Positions 19,001 to 26,905 of a DNA stretch of 42,072 bases are shown piece after piece. The DNA comes from JAVBLQ01 sp031553435 (GTDB lineage Bacteria; Bacteroidota; Bacteroidia; Bacteroidales; Azobacteroidaceae), in the NCBI GenBank assembly GCA_031553435.1, contig JAVBLQ010000127.1, forward strand, positions 1-42,072. The letters run 5' to 3'. Each line of letters opens with the position of its first letter. The first letter of the stretch is position 1. The notes under the pieces are model-generated. The model searched no databases and was not told the origin of the DNA. It saw nothing but the letters and a program-made list of their open reading frames with translations. Both the position numbers and the translations under genes were made by a program.

Positions 19001-20065
19001 CACCGGATAATATTTTTCAAAATAAGTATATGGGCGTGGAAAATAATTGACTCCACCAAAATAAGTCCCGATCCATATACCGCCTTCCCTGTCTTCATAC
19101 AGAGAATAAATAGCATTGTCCGACAAAGAATAACGATCGTTGAAATTATGTGTAAGATGTGTAGTCGCTTTGGTTTTCATATTATGAATATAAAGCCCAG
19201 ATTCTGTCCCGATCCAACAATTAGCATCCGAAAAAATAGCCATATTGCGGATAAACAATTGAGGATTGATATCATTTCCCAGTTGATATGATTCAATCAT
19301 TCCGGAAGTTTTGTCCATAATCCTTAAACCTTCATTGAATGAACCGATTAACAAATGATCATTGTCAACATTGATAGTTTTGGAAGTCAGGCTTGAACAA
19401 AAATCCTTTCCCTGTGCATCCCTTGCATATGCATTAAATTCTTTTTTTATAGGATTGTATCTTCTTATCCCTCCATGGTGAACACTGATCCAAACCTGAT
19501 TATCCTTATCCACATTGATCGACCATGCACGTGCAAGTAAAGAATTTTGAACATTGTAATCATGTAATGCAATAACCTCAAGTTTTCCGGTATGGATAGA
19601 ATATCGAAACAAATTGTTAGAGGCGATCCAGATATTTCCGGTCTGATCCATTTTCATGTCTAAGACTTCTCCGGAAATACCTTCATTGTTCCCGGTTTTG
19701 CTATCCATAAAGGTAAAACCTCCGTTTCCCGGATTGTAAATAAAGATTCCCCGGTCGGTTCCTGCCCAGATCTTGCCATCCGGCATTTCCAACAGAGACC
19801 AGATTGTATTATTTCCTATACTGGCAGGATTATTAACATCCCACTTGTATACCTTAACGGAATTTCCATCATAACGATTCAGCCCATCTTTTGTACCAAA
19901 CCACATAAACCCGGTTTTATCCTGAAGAATGGATAGCACAGTATTTTGCGAAAGTCCCTTTTCCGTATTCAAATGACGAAAATAATAATCCTGTTTATTT
20001 GACGAACACAAAATAGCATGAAAATTTATTGCCCAGAGCAATATAATCAGGTAAGTATTTCTCAT
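16046..20065 (-). CDS. Hybrid two-component system sensor kinase/AraC-type regulator (HTCS)
   Basis: 1339 residues, typical for the family. Order: signal peptide (1-21), two seven-bladed propellers built of Reg_prop repeats (about 25-700; repeated IWIGT, LWIAT), Y_Y_Y domain (about 720-785), one transmembrane helix (about 788-810), HisKA with phospho-acceptor H845 in NVAHEVRTP, HATPase (N box near 960, GSGIGL near 1021), receiver with D1138 in ISDIMMP, and an AraC-type helix-turn-helix pair (about 1240-1339). The periplasmic propellers sense a glycan fragment or sugar, and the cytoplasmic HTH activates the locus. It is transcribed divergently from the core SusCD operon, the standard arrangement for its own target. 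The inducing sugar cannot be read from the sequence. Confidence 0.96.
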   Translation of the reverse strand: MRNTYLIILLWAINFHAILCSSNKQDYYFRHLNTEKGLSQNTVLSILQDKTGFMWFGTKDGLNRYDGNSVKVYKWDVNNPASIGNNTIWSLLEMPDGKIWAGTDRGIFIYNPGNGGFTFMDSKTGNNEGISGEVLDMKMDQTGNIWIASNNLFRYSIHTGKLEVIALHDYNVQNSLLARAWSINVDKDNQVWISVHHGGIRRYNPIKKEFNAYARDAQGKDFCSSLTSKTINVDNDHLLIGSFNEGLRIMDKTSGMIESYQLGNDINPQLFIRNMAIFSDANCWIGTESGLYIHNMKTKATTHLTHNFNDRYSLSDNAIYSLYEDREGGIWIGTYFGGVNYFPRPYTYFEKYYPVTNKNSISGERVSGICEDESGNIWIGTEDAGLNKLDVKTGKFEYFSPHHVFSLFSNTINYHNVHDIITDGDLLWIATYSHGINVLNLRTKTWKHYLKGEQEGMLNNNDIFALYKDRSDRIWVGTSTGAFLFDRETEKFIMLDQIGLHFISDIMEDPSGQIWFSTYDAGAFCYNPRTKECKNYTFNPEDENSICCYKITSMLVDSKQRLWFASESRGICMFDEKNQQFIMYGAKDGFSNDVIYKILEDNDANLWLSSNGGLMRFNPETKKIRVFTQSNGLPVNQFNYKSGYKDKTGRMYFGTVNGMITFQPAEFVWNEHVPPVVITDFNLLNNDKKNIIDQRNTTSVKLKYDQSSFSIDFAALSYVAPEMNRYAYKMDGLEEHWNYLSSPQRITYSNLSPGKYTFHVKASNNDGFWNEEGDTLTIIILPPFWKTSWAYLIYTILIFLFVFSILLYYKKKIERQNKRRHALFESKKEKEIYDAKIDFFTNVAHEVRTPLTLIKGPLEYILKTEMNKDELNSNLKVMEKNTDRLLSLINQLLDFRKTESHGFRLAFTNVNISDLLDETSIRFKPLAVQKQLLFNIQKTEEPLWANVDKEALTKIMSNLFTNAIKYAELIIDVILTKDQDNFLIRVNNDGKIIPEELKNKIFDPFFQINGEEQKVKSGSGIGLTLVKSLVELHNGNAYLDVSVRNMNSFVVSLPIKQSNVIDLDKKKITVTESLYSLDEDPDKKQKNTPVILIVEDDDELLQFITGKLEKQYIVLKAKNGVEAIPVLEKELINLVISDIMMPQMDGLELCARMKENEEYSHIPIILLTARTNIQSKIAGLESGADAYIEKPFSLEHLQAQISNLLDNRKKIRDAFAHSPLIHTGSIALNKADEQFLNKSTEIIYKNISNPDFNVDQLAEALCMSRSSLLRKIRGVSEFTPNDFIKLVRLKKAAEMLQEGEYKVNEVCYLVGFSSPSYFTKAFQKQFGMLPKDFVKEVKR

Positions 20066-20088
20066 GAATAGTACGATTTATTTTAGTA

Positions 20089-20096
20089 CAAAGGTA
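20089..20096 (-). promoter_or_regulatory. Candidate -7 box for the HTCS gene
   Basis: On the minus strand this reads TACCTTTG, a full match to TAnnTTTG, 24 bases before the HTCS start codon. A TTTG-like -33 box at ideal spacing is not evident (one occurs with a 26-base spacer). Confidence 0.5.
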
Positions 20097-20233
20097 AAAC
20101 AAAGTATCAGAGAGTATTCTTTCAAAATGGCTCTTTCCATTCAAATAATAATACTTTCTCGTCATCTTTCATACTTGGATTGATTTTATCATTTGTTGAC
20201 GAGAATGAAGAATACATAGAAAAAATACAAACA

Positions 20234-20241
20234 TATATTTG
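20234..20241 (+). promoter_or_regulatory. Candidate -7 box for the core SusCD operon
   Basis: TATATTTG followed by CA matches the Bacteroidota -7 consensus, 43 bases before the ATG at 20285. No good -33 box is seen, which is common for promoters that need an activator. The HTCS binding site should lie upstream in 20100-20215, where I see no clear direct repeat. Confidence 0.5.
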
Positions 20242-20284
20242 CACCAATTAACTTTTTTATTAATCCTATAAATTTATTTAAATC

Positions 20285-21001
20285 ATGAAAAAAACATTAC
20301 TTTTCGGATTTCTTTTAGGCCTTTATTCTTTGGCCCCGGCATCAACCACAGAATATGTTTGCTATGAAACAACAGAAGCTCAGTCCAACGATTTTTGGGT
20401 CGAGCACATGTACTATGCAAAGTGTACAGATTATGTAGGAACCGGATCCAAATCTTTCGAGACCTCCGATTATGTTGATTTCAATGGAGGAAGTACTATT
20501 GATTTCACAAATATCCATGTTTCAAAAGACGGAATATACACTGTTCAGCTCTATTATGGAATCGGTTGGGCCGATAATGACGGAGCAGGCGTTAAAGTCA
20601 ATGTCAACGGCGAACTGGCAAAAGAACTTGTTCTTTACAAATTGGCAGGCAATCCTCCTGCAATCGAAGAGTTTGATGTTGAGCTATATGCCGACTATGA
20701 CAACGTGATTCAGCTAAAACAAGTAAAAGATTGGGCAATCACATTAGGCATCAAATTGGTACCCCAAGGAGCCACTTCTTTAGACAAAGTATCGGATAAT
20801 CCTTACTTTGTTACAGCCGGAAATGACCTGATCAAAGTTCAGGGTTTGAACGGAGCAAACAACCAGATTCAGGTTTATGGAATGGACGGAAAATTAGTTT
20901 ATTCTAACTTAACGGAAGTTTCCTCACTTGATATTCCTGCTACAAAAGGCGCTTATATCGTTAAAGTTAACGGATATGCAACCAAAGTATTGGTGAAATA
21001 A
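20285..21001 (+). CDS. Secreted carbohydrate-binding-module-like protein with T9SS sorting domain
   Basis: 238 residues: a Sec signal peptide (LYSLAPAS), a beta-sandwich of about 130 residues that resembles CBM6/CBM35-type galactose-binding folds (VDFNGGSTIDF, GIYTVQLYYGIGWADNDG, KVNVNGE, IQLKQVKDWAITLGIKLV), and a T9SS C-terminal sorting domain (about 170-238; IQVYGMDGKLVYS, GAYIVKVNG). No catalytic domain is present. It should be exported across the outer membrane and bind sugar outside the cell or at the surface. As first gene after the HTCS-facing promoter and followed by a strong hairpin, it may be made in excess over the downstream genes. The CBM assignment is by fold pattern and the ligand is unknown. 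Confidence 0.72.
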   Translation: MKKTLLFGFLLGLYSLAPASTTEYVCYETTEAQSNDFWVEHMYYAKCTDYVGTGSKSFETSDYVDFNGGSTIDFTNIHVSKDGIYTVQLYYGIGWADNDGAGVKVNVNGELAKELVLYKLAGNPPAIEEFDVELYADYDNVIQLKQVKDWAITLGIKLVPQGATSLDKVSDNPYFVTAGNDLIKVQGLNGANNQIQVYGMDGKLVYSNLTEVSSLDIPATKGAYIVKVNGYATKVLVK

Positions 21002-21012
21002 TCTCTAAAACT

Positions 21013-21051
21013 AAAAACTAAAAGTGAAAGAATCTTTCACTTTTAGTTTTT
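21013..21051 (+). terminator. Perfect 18-bp hairpin ending in a T run, inside the operon
   Basis: Arms 21013-21030 and 21034-21051 pair perfectly around a 3-base loop, and the right arm ends in TTTTT. It lies between the CBM-like gene and the next gene, 27 bases before the ATG at 21078. It looks like a partial terminator or mRNA 3'-end stabiliser that would lower expression of the genes that follow. Confidence 0.75.
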
Positions 21052-21077
21052 CACTTTTCATTCATAAATCTAATAAC

Positions 21078-23618
21078 ATGAAGTATTACTCTCCTATTAT
21101 ATTATTATTCACTGTTTGTTGGTTTTTGTCTTGCAACTATTTGAAAGCAAGCGTAGTCTCAACCTTACAATCCGGAGATGCCGCCATACAGGTTACCACA
21201 AACGGAGACGGACAATTCGGGCTTACATTTTCTTACGAACAGAATATAATTCAGACATTAGCTCCCGATTCGGCCGTCTATCTGGAAGTCAGAGGAAGAA
21301 AAGTGGCGGGAAAATACAATTCCTGGAATATTACAGATAACAAACTGATTTGCCAAGCCCTTATTACAACTCCTCGTGGATCCGAATTCTCTGTTTCAGA
21401 CACTTATATTGCCAAAGGATCCGGTGTTTTTGAGCTACAACGTAAATTAGACATTCAAAAAGCGGCCGGCAGTGATTCTTATTTCAACTCCCTGTTCGGT
21501 TTCATCAGCGATGACAATTGCCAGAAAATGACTGAAAATGAATACTTCGTTCCCGGAGTTTGGTATAAAGCAAATTTTATGGCCAATGGAAATATCCCTT
21601 CCGGTATTCCTCAACCCGGCGATACTTATTTTTACTACAGGGAAGACCGGATCACTTTACCTTTGGTAATGTTCCGGAATCCCGCATCCGGAATTACTAC
21701 AACCATCATTCACAAAGATTCCGATCCTCAAACCGTAGTTGCAGATGGCAACGGCATTTCCATCAATGAAAATTACCTTTATGGTTCGCTGGGTGTCAAA
21801 CGGGAAAATGATATACTGTACACAGCATTTTTATACCCTGGAACCGAAGCCGATACAAGAAACGGAAAAGGCACCAAATATCATCCGGTCAAAGAAGGAT
21901 TGAAACAGGAATATAATCTCGAAATTGTATTCTCAAAAACAAATAATTATGCTTCTGCCGTCAATAAGTCATGGACTCACGCATTCAATCTATACAACCC
22001 CACAATTTATAATGTCGATTTAAGTTATACTTACGACGGATTAATTGAAACATTATTGAAATATTATGTCCCTTCTACTGAAATGGGAGGAATCAGAGAT
22101 GCTCCCGGATTTCCTTTCCAGGTAGGCCTTGATGATTTTCTTCCCCGCGGTATCGACTATCAGATGGGATTCGTCGGCATGCAAATCGCTACCGGTTATT
22201 ACCTGTTCCGGGAAGGAATCGAAAAAACAAATACAGGTACACAAGCTAAAGGAGAATCAGTACTTAATTTCTGGGCAAACAACTGTCTCACATCATTAGG
22301 ACTTCCACGCACCTGGTATGATCCGGGACTAAACGGAAATAAAGGAAGTTTCAGAGGAGGAGCAAGCGACATCCGTGTCTGTACTGGAGGAATGGAAAGC
22401 CTGCTTACAGCCTGGTGTTTTGCTAAAAGAAACAATATCGACAGGCCGGATTGGATCAGTTCGTGCAAGAAATTCGGCAATTGGCTGGTAGAAGTGCAAA
22501 ATGCTGACGGAAGCTATTATTTTTCATACGATCACAACAGAATTACCAACGGTAAACATCCGGTATTTAATTACAATAAATTCCTGACAATCTGTGCTGT
22601 CCGTTATTTAATAGAACTATATATAGCAACCAATGATCCGGCCTATAAAACAGCAGCCTTGAAAGCGGGTGAATTTTGTTACAAAAATATTCATGAAAGT
22701 TATTGTTATGTAGCCTGCGTTGTTGATAATCCACAAACAATAGACAGTGAATCGGGACAAATGGCTCTGAACGGATTCCTATCCCTCTATGATTTGACCA
22801 AAGAAGCCAAATGGCTGAGAGCCGCCGAGCAAGCGGCTATTTACACCGAAAGTTGGGTATATTCTTTTGAAATCCCTGTGGAAAAAGACCGGACAGGACC
22901 TACCAGTTTTCCCAGAGACCGGAGCATTGTAGGCCAACATTTAATTGCTATCGGGCATGCCGCAGCCGACTTAGGTTTTGCATGGTCATCTTTTGCATTC
23001 TATCGTTTATATCTGGAAACAGGCAACAAACACTACCTGCATGTAGCGCGCATGTCAGCACACAACTCCAAACAATCTATGAACTGGGACCAATCATTAT
23101 TTCCCGGACAAGCCAAAGGATTGCAACTGGAAGCCTTCGGTGTAACTATTCCCAGAAGAATAAATGGCATAATGACCACATTGAACTGGAACTATGCTGC
23201 ACATCTTGATCCGATGTTCCGTTTCAAAGATGCATTCGGAACACCGGATATGGAAGAAGTCGAAAAAATGAGCTGGGAAGAACGTCAACGGATGAATGAA
23301 TTCTATTCCTATGTGCAATCTTCCAATTATGGACAAGATATAAATACCGGTTTGACAGAAATAACAAAAGGCTCATTTCGTATCTATCCGAATCCGGTAA
23401 GCAAAACAGGAGAACTATGTATAGAATTATCTGATGTACAGATAAATAATTTTGTTCTGGAAATTTACAACATACGTGGAAGACTTATTCACTCGGAAGA
23501 AATCATTACTCCTCCGCTACAACATAAAACAAATATAAATAAAGTACCCTCCGGACAATACATCCTGCGTATCAAAGGAGGAGACTTCAATGCTGCCAAA
23601 AAAATAATTATTCAATAA
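21078..23618 (+). CDS. Uncharacterised (alpha/alpha)6-type protein with T9SS sorting domain
   Basis: The frame extends up to a GTG at 21024, but that codon sits in the hairpin stem; the ATG at 21078 starts a proper signal peptide and is chosen, giving 846 residues. The N-terminal 280 residues are beta-rich. From about 310 to 745 there are alternating helical repeats (LLTAWCFAKR, WLVEVQNADGSYYFSYD, GQMALNGFLSLYDLT), typical of six-hairpin glycosidases or lyases. Conserved-looking acids include D341, D352, D353, D556 and E558. The C-terminal 85 residues form a type-A T9SS sorting domain (FRIYPNPVS, SGQYILRIKGG). I do not recognise a CAZy family with confidence; a GH154-like uronide-active enzyme is one possibility. 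It precedes susC by 14 bases, so a role at the cell surface in the first cut or uronide removal is plausible. Confidence 0.68.
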   Translation: MKYYSPIILLFTVCWFLSCNYLKASVVSTLQSGDAAIQVTTNGDGQFGLTFSYEQNIIQTLAPDSAVYLEVRGRKVAGKYNSWNITDNKLICQALITTPRGSEFSVSDTYIAKGSGVFELQRKLDIQKAAGSDSYFNSLFGFISDDNCQKMTENEYFVPGVWYKANFMANGNIPSGIPQPGDTYFYYREDRITLPLVMFRNPASGITTTIIHKDSDPQTVVADGNGISINENYLYGSLGVKRENDILYTAFLYPGTEADTRNGKGTKYHPVKEGLKQEYNLEIVFSKTNNYASAVNKSWTHAFNLYNPTIYNVDLSYTYDGLIETLLKYYVPSTEMGGIRDAPGFPFQVGLDDFLPRGIDYQMGFVGMQIATGYYLFREGIEKTNTGTQAKGESVLNFWANNCLTSLGLPRTWYDPGLNGNKGSFRGGASDIRVCTGGMESLLTAWCFAKRNNIDRPDWISSCKKFGNWLVEVQNADGSYYFSYDHNRITNGKHPVFNYNKFLTICAVRYLIELYIATNDPAYKTAALKAGEFCYKNIHESYCYVACVVDNPQTIDSESGQMALNGFLSLYDLTKEAKWLRAAEQAAIYTESWVYSFEIPVEKDRTGPTSFPRDRSIVGQHLIAIGHAAADLGFAWSSFAFYRLYLETGNKHYLHVARMSAHNSKQSMNWDQSLFPGQAKGLQLEAFGVTIPRRINGIMTTLNWNYAAHLDPMFRFKDAFGTPDMEEVEKMSWEERQRMNEFYSYVQSSNYGQDINTGLTEITKGSFRIYPNPVSKTGELCIELSDVQINNFVLEIYNIRGRLIHSEEIITPPLQHKTNINKVPSGQYILRIKGGDFNAAKKIIIQ

Positions 23619-23632
23619 TTAAATCTAATCTT

Positions 23633-26600
23633 ATGAGCAAAAAATCTAATTTTTATGTCTTTCTGATTTCATTTCTATTCATTTCAATGACAATATCTGT
23701 ATATGCCGGATCTTTAGAATCCAGCCAGACAGACAAAACCGTCAACGGAACAGTGTTGGATAGAGATGGGATACCATTAATCGGCGTTAGTATAATGGAA
23801 AAAGGCACAACCAATGGAACAATCACCGATATAGACGGAGCATTTTCATTGAAATTAACCCAAAGTGATCCAATCCTCACGTTCTCATACATAGGATACA
23901 TAGGGCAAGACATCAAAGTCGGGAATCAGACAAAATTCGACATCATCCTTCAGGAACATATCAGTGCATTGGACGAAATTGTTGTCATCGGTTATGGAAC
24001 CAAACGAAAAGGCGGCGTTACTTCAGCAGTTACAACCATCAACAATCAGGAACTGACAAGAACCACATCAACCACTGTTTCCGGTGCAATTGTAGGTAAA
24101 ATGGCAGGTATCACGGCCCGTCAGAAATCAGGAACTCCGGGTTCTCCCACAAGTATTCAAATACGTAACTTCGGAACCCCATTATATGTTATTGACGGGA
24201 TCATAACAGATGATAACGGAGCTTCATTCAACAACCTCGATGTAAACGACATTGATAATATTTCTGTTTTGAAAGACGGTGCTGCTGCCATTTATGGTAT
24301 AAAAGCTGCCAACGGAGTTGTATTGGTAACCACTAAAGGAGGTAAAAAAAGTCAAAAACCACAAGTCAGCCTCAATGCTTATACCGGCTGGCAACAATGG
24401 ACTAAATATCCTGAATTAATGGATGCTTACGAATGGAATTTTGCCAATTATATGCGTGATGTAAACAACGGCATAAACACATTCAACTACAGAGACCCTT
24501 CAAAAGTCGACGCGGCTAAAGCAGATCTGGAAAAATGGGAAAAAGGATACTACGATCCTCAAACAGGTGAAGATTACCGTGGATATAACTGGAAAGAAGG
24601 ATATGTGAGTGATGCCGCTCCTCAAAATTATATCAATGCCAGCATCGTCGGCGGATCTGACAAAGTATCATACTACCTTTCATTGTCACACATTGATCAG
24701 GACGCCGTATTTAAAGATTATAATTTTAACAGGACAAACCTGCAAGCCAATTTTGATATACAACTTCACAAAAACTTCAAAATCGGATATCAAATGGCCG
24801 GCAAAATCGAAAACACAAATAATCCCGGACTTCCCGGCAGTAATGATTATGAATTGATCGCCACATCACTTTTTGAATTGCAACCCACAGTGAGGCCTTA
24901 TGCAAATAACAATCCACTCTATCTCAACTATACTCAAACAAATGACAATTCTCATAACATGTCTGCATACACCAAGGATATTGCAGGAACTTATGAGAAA
25001 ATCTGGCGCACTACACGAAACAACTTTACATTCGATTATACAACCCCACTGAAAGGATTGACGGCCAAAGCATTGTTCTCTTATTACTATGCCAACAGAA
25101 GTGAAAACAACAATGAACTTGGTTGGCAGGAATATAGCTATGACCGGATAAATAATAAATATAATCTAAGATATGACAAGACAGCCTCCGGCAATACTTA
25201 CAGAGTAAGAGATCGCGAAAATATGGAAGAAATGGCCGGACAGTTTTTATTGAATTATGATAATACTTTCAACAAAAAGCATCATGTAACAGCCACAGGA
25301 GGATTTGAATTTTTTGAACGGGATCAGAACATTATTCATATTCAACAAAATCCTGTTGAGAATCCTTTTGTAGATATTATGTCTACCAGTAAAAGTAACA
25401 CAGCAAGTGAAACAAAGAAAACTATATCCACGTCCAGTTTTGTTTTCCGCACATCATATGACTACATGCAAAAATATATCGTTGATTTTGCCGGAAGATA
25501 TGACGGTAGCTGGAAATTCCCGGAAAATCATCGTTGGGGATTCTTCCCATCCGTATCAGGAGCCTGGCGCCTGTCGGAAGAAGAATTCTTCAAAAACAGC
25601 AAAATATCCAATTGGCTATCTAACGTCAAGTTAAGAGTCTCTTATGGAGAAATGGGAGACGATAATATGGGAAGCGCTTACGCTGATTATGCTTTCATGC
25701 CCGGATATGATTACAATAAAGGAAGTGCATACATCCCTATAAATCCCATTACCGGAAATGCGGATACCAGAGTCGTAGGAACAAATAACAGGCCTGTTCC
25801 CAATGACCAATTGTCATGGATGACAGTATCTATTTTAGATATTGGAATTGACCTGGGATTTTTCAACAACCGCTTATTATCAGAATTTGATGTTTTCAAA
25901 AGAAAACGTGATGGAATAGCTGCTTTATCTTCTGACCTGATTTTCCCGCTTGAAAGTGGAATGACTGCCATGGCGCAAAATCTGAATTCTGATGAAAATG
26001 TCGGAGTTGATGGATTTATTAAATGGGTAGACAGAGCAGGTAGTGTAAATTATTTTGTTGGAGTAAACGCAACTTTATCCCGGCAAAAAAATGGAATACG
26101 GCAAAGCGAGCTTTTTTACAATGCTATTGACCAATGGCGCTGGAGCCAAAACAATCGTTGGGCCAACGTATCTCAGGGACAAGTATGGATGTGGGAAACA
26201 ATCGGTGTATTTCAAACCCAGGAAGAAATAGACAATTATCCGGTCAACATTGACGGAGCAAACAATGTCAATCTTGTTCCCGGCGACTTGATTTTCAAAG
26301 ATATAAATGGTGACGGAATTATTGATGACTTAGACAAACGTCCGATGGGATACGCTTCTGTCGACTTTCCATGGGATTCTTCACAAGGAAACAAAAACCC
26401 CCTGATGTCACTGGGTTTCAATTTCGGATTCGATTGGAAAGGCATTGACTTTGCCGCCGATTTTGCCGGAGGATTCATGAATACATTCGTACCAGACTGG
26501 TATGTTAAATGGGGAACCAGCCGTTCGGTAAACGGATACAAATACAACAGCCTGAATGTATGGAGACATGAAGACATTTTCGATCCGACTTCTCCGTGGA

Positions 26601-26899
26601 TTCCCGGAGATTTTCCGGCTATCAGAACCAATAATCCTTCTACCCGGGGAGAAAATGATTGGTATACAAAAAATGTCAATTATTTGAGATTAAGAAATTT
26701 AGTAGCAGGATATACCCTTCCTGCCAGTTGGACTAAAAAAGCATACATCCAAAAATTACGCTTCTATTTCGAAGGAAGCAACCTATTCTGCTGGGATACC
26801 ATGGGCGATTACGGATTCGATCCTGAGATTTCAACAGTAACAGGCCGTGACTACCCCCAACACAGAGTATATACGATAGGACTTAATCTTACATTTTAA
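23633..26899 (+). CDS. susC-like: SusC/RagA-family TonB-dependent outer-membrane transporter
   Basis: 1088 residues. A signal peptide (1-25) leads into a carboxypeptidase-D-regulatory-like domain (about 37-108; VNGTVLDRDGIPLIGVSI, TITDIDGAFSL), a TonB-box-like segment (EIVVIGYGT), the plug (about 115-240; SIQIRNFG, PLYVIDGI, NGVVLVTTKGG) and a 22-strand barrel that ends in an aromatic residue (IGLNLTF), as is standard for BAM-inserted proteins. No STN domain is visible, so the link to anti-sigma signalling is absent; control by the HTCS fits. It imports oligosaccharides into the periplasm together with the SusD-like lipoprotein that follows 6 bases later. Confidence 0.97.
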   Translation: MSKKSNFYVFLISFLFISMTISVYAGSLESSQTDKTVNGTVLDRDGIPLIGVSIMEKGTTNGTITDIDGAFSLKLTQSDPILTFSYIGYIGQDIKVGNQTKFDIILQEHISALDEIVVIGYGTKRKGGVTSAVTTINNQELTRTTSTTVSGAIVGKMAGITARQKSGTPGSPTSIQIRNFGTPLYVIDGIITDDNGASFNNLDVNDIDNISVLKDGAAAIYGIKAANGVVLVTTKGGKKSQKPQVSLNAYTGWQQWTKYPELMDAYEWNFANYMRDVNNGINTFNYRDPSKVDAAKADLEKWEKGYYDPQTGEDYRGYNWKEGYVSDAAPQNYINASIVGGSDKVSYYLSLSHIDQDAVFKDYNFNRTNLQANFDIQLHKNFKIGYQMAGKIENTNNPGLPGSNDYELIATSLFELQPTVRPYANNNPLYLNYTQTNDNSHNMSAYTKDIAGTYEKIWRTTRNNFTFDYTTPLKGLTAKALFSYYYANRSENNNELGWQEYSYDRINNKYNLRYDKTASGNTYRVRDRENMEEMAGQFLLNYDNTFNKKHHVTATGGFEFFERDQNIIHIQQNPVENPFVDIMSTSKSNTASETKKTISTSSFVFRTSYDYMQKYIVDFAGRYDGSWKFPENHRWGFFPSVSGAWRLSEEEFFKNSKISNWLSNVKLRVSYGEMGDDNMGSAYADYAFMPGYDYNKGSAYIPINPITGNADTRVVGTNNRPVPNDQLSWMTVSILDIGIDLGFFNNRLLSEFDVFKRKRDGIAALSSDLIFPLESGMTAMAQNLNSDENVGVDGFIKWVDRAGSVNYFVGVNATLSRQKNGIRQSELFYNAIDQWRWSQNNRWANVSQGQVWMWETIGVFQTQEEIDNYPVNIDGANNVNLVPGDLIFKDINGDGIIDDLDKRPMGYASVDFPWDSSQGNKNPLMSLGFNFGFDWKGIDFAADFAGGFMNTFVPDWYVKWGTSRSVNGYKYNSLNVWRHEDIFDPTSPWIPGDFPAIRTNNPSTRGENDWYTKNVNYLRLRNLVAGYTLPASWTKKAYIQKLRFYFEGSNLFCWDTMGDYGFDPEISTVTGRDYPQHRVYTIGLNLTF

Positions 26900-26905
26900 T
26901 TTATT

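Noticed and set aside
18764..19291. Plus-strand reading frame of 175 codons inside the HTCS gene
   Set aside because: Antisense to the propeller repeats, with low-complexity isoleucine-rich content and no domain; a shadow of the real gene.
20066..20284. HTCS operator as a direct repeat
   Set aside because: I looked for repeated 7-10 base motifs upstream of the core operon promoter and found none convincing.
21024..21077. GTG start 18 codons upstream for the (alpha/alpha)6 protein
   Set aside because: It lies within the hairpin stem, and the residues it adds would precede a complete signal peptide that starts at 21078.
26236..26679. Minus-strand reading frame inside susC
   Set aside because: Antisense to the conserved barrel region, with no start context or similarity that I can recognise.
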